DNA from: Neisseriaceae bacterium
GTDB taxonomy: Bacteria; Pseudomonadota; Gammaproteobacteria; Burkholderiales; Neisseriaceae
Direction: 5' to 3'
DNA: 64,000 bases
Assembly: GCA_016864895.1 (NCBI GenBank)
Contig: CP046107.1
Location: 1,247,741 to 1,311,740 of the forward strand
Shown: positions 46,970 through 57,778 of the stretch, in pieces
Layout: the number at the start of each line of letters is the position of its first letter
Position numbering within the stretch: position 1 is the first letter of the stretch
Translations under genes and position numbers: made by a program
The notes under the pieces: generated by a model
Database searches by the model: none
What the model was told of the DNA's origin: nothing
What the model saw: the letters and a program-made list of their open reading frames with translations, nothing else

Positions 46970-47956
46970 ATGGGACATACAATTTATCATTCACATAGAA
47001 TCTCTATAGCACCAATGTTAGACTGGACCGATAGGCATTATCGTTATTTAGCCCGTTTATTGACTAAGCATGCTAGATTATACACAGAGATGCTTCATAT
47101 GGGTGCTATTGTTTATGGAAATAAAGAGCAGTTTTTAGAGTTTAAAGAAGAGGAACATCCTATTGCTGTGCAGTTGGGTGGAAGTGATCCCCAACAGCTC
47201 GCAGAAGCTACTAGAATTGCTTATAATTTTGGATTTGATGAAGTGAATTTAAATTGTGGTTGTCCCAGTCCAAAAGTTCAGAAGGGTTCATTTGGTGCTA
47301 CTTTAATGCAGGATGTTACGTTAGTATGTGATTGCTTAAAATCAATGCAAGACAGTGCTGATATAGAAGTAACTTTAAAACATCGTGTTGGAATTAATAA
47401 AGAAGAATCATACGAATTTTTAAGAGATTTTGTTGGCTATATTGTGTTAAATACACAATGTAAAACATTTATTGTGCATGCTAGAAATGCCTGGTTAAAT
47501 GGGCTTTCACCAAAGGAAAATAGAGAAATACCTCCTTTGAAGTATGATTATGTTTACCAATTAAAAAAAGACTTTCCATGGGTAAATATTATTATTAATG
47601 GTGGTATTAATACACTTGGATTAATTCAAGAGCAGTTAGAAAATGTTGATGGGGTGATGATTGGTAGGGAAGCTTATCAACATCCTATGTTTTTACAAAA
47701 ATGGGATGAATATTTTTTTGGCAGTGAGTCGGGTATAGCTATTGGAGATTTAATCCAAGCATTGTATGAGTATACAAAAAGAGAATTAGAAAGTTATCCA
47801 GAACTAAAGTTGAAAAATATTGTGAGGCATTATTTAGGTTTGTTTCATGGTCAGCCTAGGGCTAAGATTTGGCGACAGATGTTATCTGATACAGAATTAT
47901 TAAGTAAAAACTGTCCAGAGTTGATTTTAGAAGCATATCAACTCATGCAACGATAA
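46970..47956 (+). CDS. dusA: tRNA-dihydrouridine(20/20a) synthase DusA
   Basis: About 328 residues from ATG 46970; an in-frame TTG is 6 bp earlier. FMN TIM-barrel with SIAPMLDWTDRHYRYLARLL and the catalytic cysteine in EVNLNCGCPSPKVQKGSFGA (Dus Cys block), VTLKHRVGI, and NGGINTL plus DGVMIGREAYQHP for FMN phosphate. It reduces U20/U20a in tRNA D-loops. The C-terminal RHYLGLFHGQPRAKIWRQML is DusA-specific. The ribosome site is weak. Confidence 0.95.
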   Translation: MGHTIYHSHRISIAPMLDWTDRHYRYLARLLTKHARLYTEMLHMGAIVYGNKEQFLEFKEEEHPIAVQLGGSDPQQLAEATRIAYNFGFDEVNLNCGCPSPKVQKGSFGATLMQDVTLVCDCLKSMQDSADIEVTLKHRVGINKEESYEFLRDFVGYIVLNTQCKTFIVHARNAWLNGLSPKENREIPPLKYDYVYQLKKDFPWVNIIINGGINTLGLIQEQLENVDGVMIGREAYQHPMFLQKWDEYFFGSESGIAIGDLIQALYEYTKRELESYPELKLKNIVRHYLGLFHGQPRAKIWRQMLSDTELLSKNCPELILEAYQLMQR

Positions 47957-47959
47957 GAG

Positions 47960-47990
47960 AAAAAGTACCCTTTAAAGGGTGCTTTTTCTT
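47960..47990. terminator. bidirectional terminator between dusA and pcs
   Basis: AGTACCCTT pairs with AAGGGTGCT (one G-U), flanked by A run on the left and TTTTTC on the right, between two converging genes. Confidence 0.7.
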
Positions 47991-48007
47991 ACATTTATTT
48001 TATATGA

Positions 48008-48850
48008 TCAAGGGGAAACTTTACCAACTATTTTTTCATAGGTGCGGTATATGCTAATTCCCATAATATAAATAGGGCAAATACACCAAAGTACAAATAC
48101 AATGTTGTACCAAGGCAGTAGTAAATCATAAACTGAACGCCCCCATGCATGATCCCTAATAAGGATATGTTCAGTATCTACATTTGGTGGAACATTAATG
48201 TTCATGTACGAGAATACTTTATTGGTGTGACTAGGTTCACTAAATACTATAATTAGATTTGTTAGTGTCCAAAGTAGAGTGATAAAAATAGTCAAGTATC
48301 TTAGCCGTTTGACTCTAAATGGGTGTACAAAATTAAAATTTACGTTCTGTAAAATACAAAATAAAATTGTTACAAAGAAATTAGTCCAAGGCATTTCGGG
48401 ACTTAAAACATACATGTAAATTGCGATTATTTGCCACATGGTGGGAATGCCATTGAAATAAAAATCGTGGGTTTTCATGTCATTTTTGAAGAAAAAATAC
48501 ATGGAACTTATCAATATTAATGAAATACTGAATAATTTTAAATAAGGCGGGTAATCCACATAAAAATAAATAATAAACACAGGTATAAAGACATAACTTG
48601 TATAGTCTATGATTGAGTCCATAATGAAACCATCATAATTAGTGAGCCTCTCTACATGAACAGCCCTAGCCAGAGAACCATCTAAACCATCAATGATATA
48701 AGCAATAATCAACCAGAAAAAACATAAAGAGGGTTCATTTTGAAATAATGCAAGCATTGCTAAGGCACAGGCAACGATGCCTAAAGATGTAAATAGATGA
48801 GCGATCCATGCCCATGCGTACTGTGTGTTAGTATAAATTTGATTTGACAT
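48008..48850 (-). CDS. pcs: phosphatidylcholine synthase (CDP-alcohol phosphatidyltransferase)
   Basis: A 280-residue polytopic membrane enzyme. The CDP-alcohol phosphotransferase motif is DGSLARAVHVERLTNYDGFI, followed by MDSIIDYTSYVFIP, with the longer spacing between AR and G seen in Pcs. NDMKTHDFYFNGIPTMWQII and NFVHPFRVKRLRYLT match Pcs-specific blocks. Pcs condenses CDP-diacylglycerol with choline to form phosphatidylcholine, so free choline, usually from a host, is required. It stands alone between dusA and serB. Confidence 0.85.
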   Translation of the reverse strand: MSNQIYTNTQYAWAWIAHLFTSLGIVACALAMLALFQNEPSLCFFWLIIAYIIDGLDGSLARAVHVERLTNYDGFIMDSIIDYTSYVFIPVFIIYFYVDYPPYLKLFSISLILISSMYFFFKNDMKTHDFYFNGIPTMWQIIAIYMYVLSPEMPWTNFFVTILFCILQNVNFNFVHPFRVKRLRYLTIFITLLWTLTNLIIVFSEPSHTNKVFSYMNINVPPNVDTEHILIRDHAWGRSVYDLLLPWYNIVFVLWCICPIYIMGISIYRTYEKIVGKVSP

Positions 48851-49040
48851 ATCTATATTTCTTTCTTGATCAGAAAATTATTAAGAATTGCAAGTATGTA
48901 GTGGATTGATGAGCTAACCTTAATTCTTGATAACTCTTGTCTTTCGGTAAATTATACAGAGAAAAAATCTCTTTTCATAGCATCGGTGTAAAATATTGTT
49001 GTACTATGAATAAATTTTAAAAATAAATTAGGATCATTTC

Positions 49041-49880
49041 ATGAGTAATAGTAATTTTTTTGTTTTAGCAGGTGAAAATTTAAGTGGTTTGGATGTCCTC
49101 TTTAAGGGTTGTTGTCTCGAGCAATATGACAATAAAGATAAAGTTGTTAGATATATAGTAGATGGTAGTTTTAAATTACCAGAATTAATAAAACAAGAGC
49201 TACTTATGCGGAAAGTTGATTGGGCAATTTTACCATTACAGAAGTTTTCTGATTTAGGTTTGATAGTAAGTGATATGGATTCCACTTTGATCACTATAGA
49301 GTGTATTGATGAGATTGCTGATATGGCAGGAATCAAGGAAGAAGTTTTTCAAATTACACAGCAAGCGATGCAAGGTAAAATTGATTTTGAAACTTCACTT
49401 AAGAAAAGGGTTAAATTGTTAAAAGGGTTAACAGAACAAGATTTAAAAAATGTATTAGAATCTCGTTTGAAATTAACACAAGGTGCCAAGTTCTTAATAG
49501 AAGAATGTCAGAAAAATGATATTAAGTTTGTTCTGATTTCAGGGGGCTTTACCTTTTTTACAGATTATTTGTACAAATCATTGAGGCTCACAGCAGCATT
49601 TTCAAATATATTAGAAATTCAAAATGGTATTTTAACTGGGGAAATAGTCGGTGAAATATTAGATGCCAATGCAAAAGCAAAATATTTAAAACAGTACAGG
49701 GAAGCATATGGATTAGAGAAAAATCAAGTGGTTGCTATGGGTGATGGTGCCAATGATATTGAAATGATGAAAGAAGCAGGTATATCATTTGCCTACCATG
49801 CAAAACCCAAAACTAAAGAGTATGCAACATTTTGTATCGATTTTTACGGCTTAGATTTTGTTCGATATTGTTTTATTTGA
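49041..49880 (+). CDS. serB: phosphoserine phosphatase
   Basis: A 279-residue HAD phosphatase, last step of serine synthesis. Motif I VSDMDSTLI (nucleophile Asp), the cap with ECIDEIADMAG, motif II FVLISGGFTFF, motif III Lys region, and motif IV VVAMGDGANDIEMMKEAG. The N-terminal 75 residues form a small ACT-like domain. AGGATC ribosome site upstream. Confidence 0.96.
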   Translation: MSNSNFFVLAGENLSGLDVLFKGCCLEQYDNKDKVVRYIVDGSFKLPELIKQELLMRKVDWAILPLQKFSDLGLIVSDMDSTLITIECIDEIADMAGIKEEVFQITQQAMQGKIDFETSLKKRVKLLKGLTEQDLKNVLESRLKLTQGAKFLIEECQKNDIKFVLISGGFTFFTDYLYKSLRLTAAFSNILEIQNGILTGEIVGEILDANAKAKYLKQYREAYGLEKNQVVAMGDGANDIEMMKEAGISFAYHAKPKTKEYATFCIDFYGLDFVRYCFI

Positions 49881-50275
49881 TTAAATCACACAACTGAATA
49901 ATCTCCCTAAATTTAGCGTGAGATATTTTTAATTTTTTTACTTTAATTTAAAAAGTCTTGTGGATATTGATTACTAAAATTGAATCTAAAGCATATTGAA
50001 TCTCATTAACAAATCGTATAATAAAACAAACATCATTCATATTAGAAATTTATCAAATTGTCATTATAAAAAATCTGATAAAAATGTCATTTTTATTTCA
50101 GTATATATCGTACTGTTTTTTAAATATGCTTGCACTGTAATAAATGTGTTGAGGTAGAATTATTTTGTTTGATCTAGTTTTCTCTAAGTAAAATAGTTCT
50201 CTGATTAATGGTAGTAGATTAATTATTTGATTTTTTTATATTATTTTTGTAGATAAAAAAAATTAATCATTAACT
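49881..50275. other. long intergenic region upstream of groES
   Basis: No gene seen in about 400 bp of AT-rich sequence. No CIRCE element (TTAGCACTC inverted repeat) is present, which argues against HrcA control of groE. Confidence 0.5.
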
Positions 50276-50304
50276 CTTGAAATATTGTTTTTAGTCCTCA
50301 CTTC
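50276..50304 (+). promoter_or_regulatory. candidate sigma-32 (RpoH) heat-shock promoter of groESL
   Basis: CTTGAAA (50276-50282), a 13-base spacer, then CCTCACTT. The first half matches the RpoH -35 box exactly and the second is close to the CCCCATNT -10 box. It lies about 70 bp before groES. Confidence 0.55.
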
Positions 50305-50372
50305 ATAGCTTAAATTAGAAGTTTAAATTAACTTAGATAAAACATTTTTATTATTTATTTAGGAGATATTTT

Positions 50373-50660
50373 ATGGCAATTTGTCCTTTACATGATCGTA
50401 TCGTAATTAAACGTGTTGAAGCAGAAGAAAAAACGCATTCAGGTATTGTTTTACCAGGTGCGGCTGCTGAAAAACCCGATATAGGCGAAGTTATTGCAGT
50501 TGGCCCTGGAAAGACGTTGGATAATGGTAACGTTCAAGCTGTTTCTGTTAAGGTAGGAGATAAAGTATTATTTGGCAAGTACAGTGGACAAACTGTTAAG
50601 ATTGATGGTGAAGAATACCATGTAGTACGTGAGGATGACGTTTTGGCTATTGTAGAATAA
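50373..50660 (+). CDS. groES: co-chaperonin GroES
   Basis: A 95-residue Gro[22 protein letters not shown], the mobile loop [12 protein letters not shown], and [20 protein letters not shown]. Heptameric lid of the GroEL chamber. AGGAGAT ribosome site. First gene of the groESL operon, 46 bp from groEL. Confidence 0.98.
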   Translation: MAICPLHDRIVIKRVEAEEKTHSGIVLPGAAAEKPDIGEVIAVGPGKTLDNGNVQAVSVKVGDKVLFGKYSGQTVKIDGEEYHVVREDDVLAIVE

Positions 50661-50685
50661 TCAATAATTTAAATATTCAAAATAA

Positions 50686-52356
<1,671 letters not shown>

Positions 52357-52382
52357 TTCCACGCTTTGTGCTAAATACTATT

Positions 52383-52412
52383 AAAAACGGTGCAGTAAAG
52401 CACCGTTTTTTA
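52383..52412. terminator. terminator after groEL, bidirectional
   Basis: AAAAACGGTGC - AGTAAA - GCACCGTTTTTT, a perfect stem with A run before and T run after, between converging groEL and the DUF2147 gene. Confidence 0.85.
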
Positions 52413-52448
52413 TTCCTATAAAAACCTATAAAACAAATCTTCAAATGA

Positions 52449-52877
52449 TTATTGAACACGTTGCCAAGTTTGGCTACGACCCAATAATTTAAAACCTATA
52501 TAGCCCCTTAGTGTAAGAGTGTTGCCATCGCGAGTTAATTTGGCAGCACCACTGTAAGTATTACCACTTCCAGGGTCAAATACTTTGCCATTTTCATAAT
52601 CGGTGTCATTAATCTTTGTTAAACCAGTTAGAATGGTCATTCCCTTGATGGGTTTATTCTTATTAGCACCTGAGCATTTTTCACATATTGTGACGGTTGC
52701 AGCTGGCAATAATTCTACTACTTTACCAACATAAGTATTACCAGATTTTGTGATTTCAACAATACTTTTGGGTTGATTTGTTTTATCATCAATAGTTTTC
52801 CATTTTCCTTCAATAGAGGCGGCAGGAGTGAAAGCCATTGCAGAAAACATCAGTAATAATAATGTTTTTTTACTCAT
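52449..52877 (-). CDS. DUF2147 family secreted protein
   Basis: A 142-residue exported protein. Signal peptide (KTLLLLMFSAMAFTPAAS), then the DUF2147 beta-barrel pattern: EGKWKTIDDKTNQPKSIVEI, GKVVELLPAA, CEKCSGANKNKPIKGMTILT, VFDPGSGNTYSGAAKLTRDG and LRGYIGFKLLGRSQTWQRV. Members are periplasmic, and their function is unknown. Two cysteines near 60 may form a disulfide. Confidence 0.88.
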   Translation of the reverse strand: MSKKTLLLLMFSAMAFTPAASIEGKWKTIDDKTNQPKSIVEITKSGNTYVGKVVELLPAATVTICEKCSGANKNKPIKGMTILTGLTKINDTDYENGKVFDPGSGNTYSGAAKLTRDGNTLTLRGYIGFKLLGRSQTWQRVQ

Positions 52878-53032
52878 TGTGGTTCCTTTCTTATTTGATC
52901 AATCTAAAAATTAGTATAAAAAATCAAAATAATTTTATAAAAGTATGGCAAAAAAAGTAAAGTCTCTTTTTCTATTGTTATTTTTATATTTTAACATCAT
53001 GTGTATTAGAGTATGTTTAATAATATTTTTAA

Positions 53033-53758
53033 TTAGACAGTAGTTCTTGCTTTATGCATTAATTCTTTCATCTCTTTAACTGCATGATTTAGACCAATAA
53101 AAACAGCTTGTGAAATAATAGAGTGACCTATATTTAATTCACCGATAGGAATTATTTTAGCAATAGGGGCTACGTTATGTATATTCAAACCGTGACCAGC
53201 ATTGACCAGAATGCCTAAATCAGAAGCGAAATAGGCTGCATCCTCGATTTTACGTAATTCTTTTCTTGCATTGTCAAAATTAGCATTGGCATAAGTGCCA
53301 GTATGTAACTCAATGACAGGTACATTTAGGGAAGATGCCGCCTTGATTTGTTCTATATCAGGATCAATGAAAAGAGATACTCGAATACCTTCTTCGTATA
53401 AGACAGAAACAAAATAATTAATCTGATCATAATATTTAATAATGTCTAGTCCACCTTCTGTAGTGATTTCCTCTCTTTTCTCAGGAACGATACATACATC
53501 ATCTGGTTTAACTCTTATTGCATTTTCTAGCATTTCATCAGTCAACGCCATCTCTAGATTTAAACGAGTTTTAATATTTTCCTTAACGGCAAAAACATCG
53601 TGATCTTTAATGTGCCGTCTATCCTCTCTAAGGTGCATTGTAATATAATCGGCTCCTGATGTTTCAGCAATAAGAGCAGCCTCGACAGGAGATGGATACA
53701 CTGTACCTCTAGCATTTCTCAATGTTGCGATATGATCAATATTGACACCTAGTAACAT
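53033..53758 (-). CDS. pdxJ: pyridoxine 5'-phosphate synthase
   Basis: A 241-residue TIM-barrel enzyme making pyridoxine 5'-phosphate from deoxyxylulose phosphate and 3-amino-2-oxopropyl phosphate. Seen: [46 protein letters not shown] and [11 protein letters not shown], then [11 protein letters not shown]. Last gene of the gshA-recO-pdxJ run; 50 bp after recO, the order also seen in other proteobacteria. Confidence 0.97.
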   Translation of the reverse strand: MLLGVNIDHIATLRNARGTVYPSPVEAALIAETSGADYITMHLREDRRHIKDHDVFAVKENIKTRLNLEMALTDEMLENAIRVKPDDVCIVPEKREEITTEGGLDIIKYYDQINYFVSVLYEEGIRVSLFIDPDIEQIKAASSLNVPVIELHTGTYANANFDNARKELRKIEDAAYFASDLGILVNAGHGLNIHNVAPIAKIIPIGELNIGHSIISQAVFIGLNHAVKEMKELMHKARTTV

Positions 53759-53808
53759 ATTGGGTTCCGTCCATCAGTTGCTGATGCGATCATTCTAGCA
53801 TGAGTTAG

Positions 53809-54552
53809 TTAATTTATTAACAATGTAGATTGAAATAGTTGTTTTAAGATGTGGCTAGATACAATTTGATGATTAGGAATGTGCTGTGCTATTAAATATT
53901 GAAAAAACTCCCTTGCTTCTTGCCTTGTTTTTTCTAATGTATAGTCTTCACGATTAATATTAATCAATGTTTCTCCAGATACTGTGACAAAATGATCTAT
54001 ATGTGGTTTTTCAGAATATATGGGAATTAAATTAGATTCATACTTAACTTGGTAAAAGTGATTTTTTTTAATAGGATTTTCATAAATATCAACTAAGATA
54101 GATGGAGCTAATCCTAATTCATTAAGAAGTATCCATTCGAATTTTCTCAATTGAGAAGAGGGATCTTGATTGTTGGCTAAAGCCAACATACTTGTTTTTA
54201 AACCAATAAAAATTTTAGGGTGGGGATCATTAGGCGGGACTAATTTAAATACTAATTCGTTGATATACCAGGAACTTAGAAGAGCTATTCCTTGAGGCAT
54301 TGGTTGACCGCCAATCCAACTGGCTTGGTGTAATGTTAGTAAACTATTCTTTCCAAACCAAGAAAAAGAAATAGGTGTAAAAGGATTGAGAACACCCCGC
54401 AGGGCAGAAGTGGCTTTTCTAGCACCTCTAGCAATAAGTATTTTTTTGCCATAATCTTGAGTGAAAATATCAATCAAGAGACTGCTTTCTTTCCATGGTC
54501 TAGTATTGAGTAAATAACCTATTTGGTGATTTACTCGGATTGTTTCTGCCAT
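53809..54552 (-). CDS. recO: DNA repair protein RecO
   Basis: A 247-residue RecO. N-terminal OB fold (GYLLNTRPWKESSLLIDIFT; KKILIARGARK) and helical C-terminus (LRKFEWILLNELGLAPSILV). The usual zinc cysteines are absent, as in many proteobacterial RecO. With RecR and RecF it loads RecA. Begins 12 bp after gshA. Confidence 0.93.
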   Translation of the reverse strand: MAETIRVNHQIGYLLNTRPWKESSLLIDIFTQDYGKKILIARGARKATSALRGVLNPFTPISFSWFGKNSLLTLHQASWIGGQPMPQGIALLSSWYINELVFKLVPPNDPHPKIFIGLKTSMLALANNQDPSSQLRKFEWILLNELGLAPSILVDIYENPIKKNHFYQVKYESNLIPIYSEKPHIDHFVTVSGETLININREDYTLEKTRQEAREFFQYLIAQHIPNHQIVSSHILKQLFQSTLLIN

Positions 54553-54564
54553 ATCAATGATTAA

Positions 54565-55914
54565 TCAGTTTTGATTGTTAAATTGATCAATTCCTCTTTC
54601 TAATTCAATTGAGGCAGCATGTAATGAAAGACGTGCTATAATGCTATAGATATAGAATCTGTTTGCCTTATCACTATTTAATTTATCCAAAACAGGAAGA
54701 GCCTGTATATCCCATTGTGTAAAATGATGCTTTGGATTAAGAATGTCGATATTCTCTTGCACAGTAGATAAATTTTCATACAGTGGAATAAAACGCATAC
54801 CAGAAGCGTTTAGGTTTTCATTATTAGCCCTGCCCTCGTGTGCTCGGTAGAAACCACCAACAACAAATCGATCAATCATATATACTACTGGTTCTGCAAC
54901 CGAGTTTTCTATTTTTTCGTATGAGTATACACCTTCTTGTAAGATGACATTATGTACTACCAATCCTTCTTTGACAGTAGCCATTTTATTTCTATTTTTT
55001 CGATTTAATGATAGAATATCCTCCGGTGACTTTACAGTCATAACACCCATACCATAAGTTCCGGAGTCTGCTTTTATAATAATAAAAGGTTTATCTTTGA
55101 TTCTATATTCATTGTATTTCTGTTGTATTTTTTTTAATAAGTCAGAAGTTTTATCAACTAATTCTTGACTGTCAAATTTACTAGAAAAATCTAGATTAGA
55201 GCAATTATCGAAGTAAGGATTAATTAACCAAGGATCTATTCCAATTTCTTGGGAAAACTCACCCATAATTTTGTCAAAAATAGAGAAATGTCTTGATTTA
55301 GTACGAATAGTCCAGCTAGCAAATACAGGTGGGGTAACAGCTTGGTCTAGATTTTTTAATAAATTTGGGATTCCTGCTGATAAATCGTTATTTAGTATAA
55401 TAGCGCAGGGACTGAAGCCATCTTCAAGATATAGTCTATTGTTCTCACGAATAATGGGTTCTACGTTGATTTTGTGATTTTTGATAGTATTTAGTTGAGT
55501 TATTTCATTGATTTCTGGGTTAATAGTGCCTATTCTTATTTTAAAACCAGCTTTAATTAAAATTTGGCTTAATGTGTAAACATTTTCCAGATAAAAAGTA
55601 TTTCTTGTATGATTTTCAGGGATAATTAATAAAGATTTAGCATCGGCACAAATTCTGGATACGGCCTCTTGGGTAGCAATGACAGCTCCCATCATAAAAT
55701 TTTGATTAAGGTTATTAAAGCCACCTGGGAATAGATTCATATCAATAGGTGAAATTTTATAGCCAGCATTTCTTAAGTCTACTGATCCATAAAAAGGTGG
55801 TTTATGCTGTAACCATTTATCTCTTAACCATGCTTCTATTTTAGTATTTTTGTTTAATAATTCTTGTTCTAATGGGGTTAGTTTATTGAGAGAAGTATCA
55901 AAATTTTGGGTCAT
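54565..55914 (-). CDS. gshA: glutamate-cysteine ligase, proteobacterial type
   Basis: A 449-residue enzyme of the GshA type found in beta- and some gammaproteobacteria (not the E. coli type). Seen: IDMNLFPGGFNNLN, PFIIIKADSGTYGMGVMTVK, VLQEGVYSYEK and VVYMIDRFVVGGFYRAHEGR. First committed step of glutathione synthesis. Leads a tight minus-strand run with recO. Confidence 0.93.
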   Translation of the reverse strand: MTQNFDTSLNKLTPLEQELLNKNTKIEAWLRDKWLQHKPPFYGSVDLRNAGYKISPIDMNLFPGGFNNLNQNFMMGAVIATQEAVSRICADAKSLLIIPENHTRNTFYLENVYTLSQILIKAGFKIRIGTINPEINEITQLNTIKNHKINVEPIIRENNRLYLEDGFSPCAIILNNDLSAGIPNLLKNLDQAVTPPVFASWTIRTKSRHFSIFDKIMGEFSQEIGIDPWLINPYFDNCSNLDFSSKFDSQELVDKTSDLLKKIQQKYNEYRIKDKPFIIIKADSGTYGMGVMTVKSPEDILSLNRKNRNKMATVKEGLVVHNVILQEGVYSYEKIENSVAEPVVYMIDRFVVGGFYRAHEGRANNENLNASGMRFIPLYENLSTVQENIDILNPKHHFTQWDIQALPVLDKLNSDKANRFYIYSIIARLSLHAASIELERGIDQFNNQN

Positions 55915-56098
55915 GGCATTGAACCTTTATAAAATATCATAGGTAGTATTGTAGAATAAATTGAGATTTGTTTATAGAACTTATCACGTTTGATCTATTG
56001 TGTCTATTCTTTGGAATTTATTAAATATTATTTTTGTTTTATTTAAATATTAATTACTATCGTATAGAATAGAGAATATTCACAAAAAGGTAAGATAT

Positions 56099-56533
56099 AT
56101 GAATAAAAAAGCACAAAATTTTCATAAATTTATTACAGAACATAATATTCAAGATTCTTTTTCGATTTCAGAACATAATGAGGTAGGTAGAAATTTTGTA
56201 CTTTTTGATACTTCGGTTGAAGTACTCGGACAATATTTGAAAGTTGCAGTGATCCTAGAAGAGGGTTTGCAAACAGTTATCCGAATGTGGTTGGGACAAG
56301 GCTTGATTAATGTGCAAAATAAAGAACATGTATTAGTAAAATTAAATCAATTGAACACTGAATATAAAGGATTTAAGTTTTTTTTGGATGAAAAGAATAA
56401 TGTTATCATGGATTGGATTAATTCTACCCCAGATGTTTTGTTTGATCCAAATTTAATACACTTTACACTTGGGATTATTAATCGAGAAGCGGGATACATA
56501 TATAACTCCATTATGAATGCTGTAAAAATTTAA
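56099..56533 (+). CDS. small protein, first of three tandem paralogues
   Basis: A 144-residue cytosolic protein beginning MNKKAQNFHKFITEHNIQDS. With the next two genes it shares the start (M-N-x-K-A-x-x-F-x-x-F/Y-I), a run of strands (FVLFDTSVEVLG, LKVAVILEEGLQTVIRMWLG), LNQLN-x-x-Y, and a C-terminal block PD-x-x-FDPN-x-I-H. The fold pattern recalls YbjN-like or type III chaperone-like alpha/beta proteins, but no family was recognised. Confidence 0.75.
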   Translation: MNKKAQNFHKFITEHNIQDSFSISEHNEVGRNFVLFDTSVEVLGQYLKVAVILEEGLQTVIRMWLGQGLINVQNKEHVLVKLNQLNTEYKGFKFFLDEKNNVIMDWINSTPDVLFDPNLIHFTLGIINREAGYIYNSIMNAVKI

Positions 56534-56542
56534 TCTGGTAGG

Positions 56543-56580
56543 GGATTAATGGGAAACAAGAGGATTAATGGGAAACAAGA
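56543..56580. repeat. 19-bp perfect tandem duplication before the second paralogue
   Basis: GGATTAATGGGAAACAAGA occurs twice in direct succession (56543-56561 and 56562-56580), just before ATG 56582. It duplicates an ATG and a GGGAAA ribosome-site-like sequence, so it may alter start choice. Confidence 0.85.
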
Positions 56581-56581
56581 C

Positions 56582-57013
56582 ATGAATAGTAAAGCACAAC
56601 AATTTATTAAATATATTGAAAAGAGTTTAGATATTAATACATTTGTGATTAAAGAATTATCTAATGATTTACATGCTACTTTGTTTTATTGCAATATGCG
56701 ATTATCTGATGAGTTATTATTGAAAAGTTTTATTTTAATTGATGATTCTCAGAATATTTTAATAAGGGTCAATTTTAAAGATCAGGTGGATAAACAGAAG
56801 ATTGATGTTGCTCAAATGAATCTAATCTTAAATCAGTTAAATCAACAATACCCATTGTTTAAATTTTACCATGATGAAGTTAGTCAATGTATTGTATTGG
56901 ATATGATGTACGTTGCTCATAGTCAATTTTTTGAACCTAAAATTATACATAGCTATTTGGTGTGGATTACAGATTATGCAACTTCTATTTATCAAAAAAT
57001 TGACCAAATATAA
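56582..57013 (+). CDS. small protein, second of three tandem paralogues
   Basis: About 143 residues from ATG 56582 (MNSKAQQFIKYIEKSLDINT), which aligns with the starts of its paralogues. An earlier in-frame ATG at 56549 arises within a 19-bp tandem duplication (56543-56580) and would add 11 residues. Shares LNQLNQQYPLFKFYHDE and FEPKIIHSYL with its neighbours. The most divergent of the three. Function unknown. Confidence 0.72.
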   Translation: MNSKAQQFIKYIEKSLDINTFVIKELSNDLHATLFYCNMRLSDELLLKSFILIDDSQNILIRVNFKDQVDKQKIDVAQMNLILNQLNQQYPLFKFYHDEVSQCIVLDMMYVAHSQFFEPKIIHSYLVWITDYATSIYQKIDQI

Positions 57014-57167
57014 TATTGATAAATTATTTAAAATTAAATACTTAAAAAATAATTATTAAAACTATTGTTTTTTTTAAGGAAAAGAAGTTGATTTATGATA
57101 ACATTTCCGTATCATTCTTAACCGGGTGATTTTAAAATAATATAATATTATAGGGAATTATAGAGTT

Positions 57168-57575
57168 ATGAATAAGAAAGCAGAGTTATTAAAAGACTTT
57201 TTAAAAGAAAATAAGTTATTAGATTCTTTCGAAGTGTCTGAAGTGGGTAATAATGTTACTATTTTTCGCTCAGTAATTGAGCTGAGTGATGATAAATATA
57301 ACATTATTGTGGGAGTAGATGAATCTCCATATACTATTATCCGTACTTTCTTTGGTAAAGAGGTGAGTGTTGTTAATGCAAAGAATTCGGCTGAGAAAAT
57401 CTTCAAATTAAATAGGGAAAATGATATATTAAAATTCTATAAAAATGAAGATGGTGAATTGATTATGGATATTGTTTTGCCTACACCAGAGCAGACGTTT
57501 GATCCTGCTATGATTCAGGCATTTCTGTCGTTGTTAGTACAGCACTTGCCTAAAATTTATCCTGAAATCAAATAA
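57168..57575 (+). CDS. small protein, third of three tandem paralogues
   Basis: A 135-residue protein starting MNKKAELLKDFLKENKLLDS. It has VTIFRSVIELSDDKYNIIVG, then a helix, ILKFYKNEDGELIMDIVLPT and PEQTFDPAMIQAFLSLLVQH. Best conserved with the first paralogue. It ends in front of a terminator. Function unknown. Confidence 0.75.
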   Translation: MNKKAELLKDFLKENKLLDSFEVSEVGNNVTIFRSVIELSDDKYNIIVGVDESPYTIIRTFFGKEVSVVNAKNSAEKIFKLNRENDILKFYKNEDGELIMDIVLPTPEQTFDPAMIQAFLSLLVQHLPKIYPEIK

Positions 57576-57590
57576 TTAGATATGTATTTG

Positions 57591-57622
57591 AAAGGGCACC
57601 TTAGATTGTTGGTGCTTTTTTT
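57591..57622 (+). terminator. terminator after the three paralogues
   Basis: GGGCACC pairs with GGTGCTT around a loop, followed by TTTTTTT. Confidence 0.7.
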
Positions 57623-57778
57623 ATAATTTTTAGTGTTATGCATAGAGATTATTATTCTACTGACCATGTATCATTTAATATAAAAGAGATCTATAATCTG
57701 TAACCTATAATCATTGGTATTTGTTATTTATTTGATAAAAAATATCGTTTATTGTAATGATTTGGAAAGGTTAAGTGT

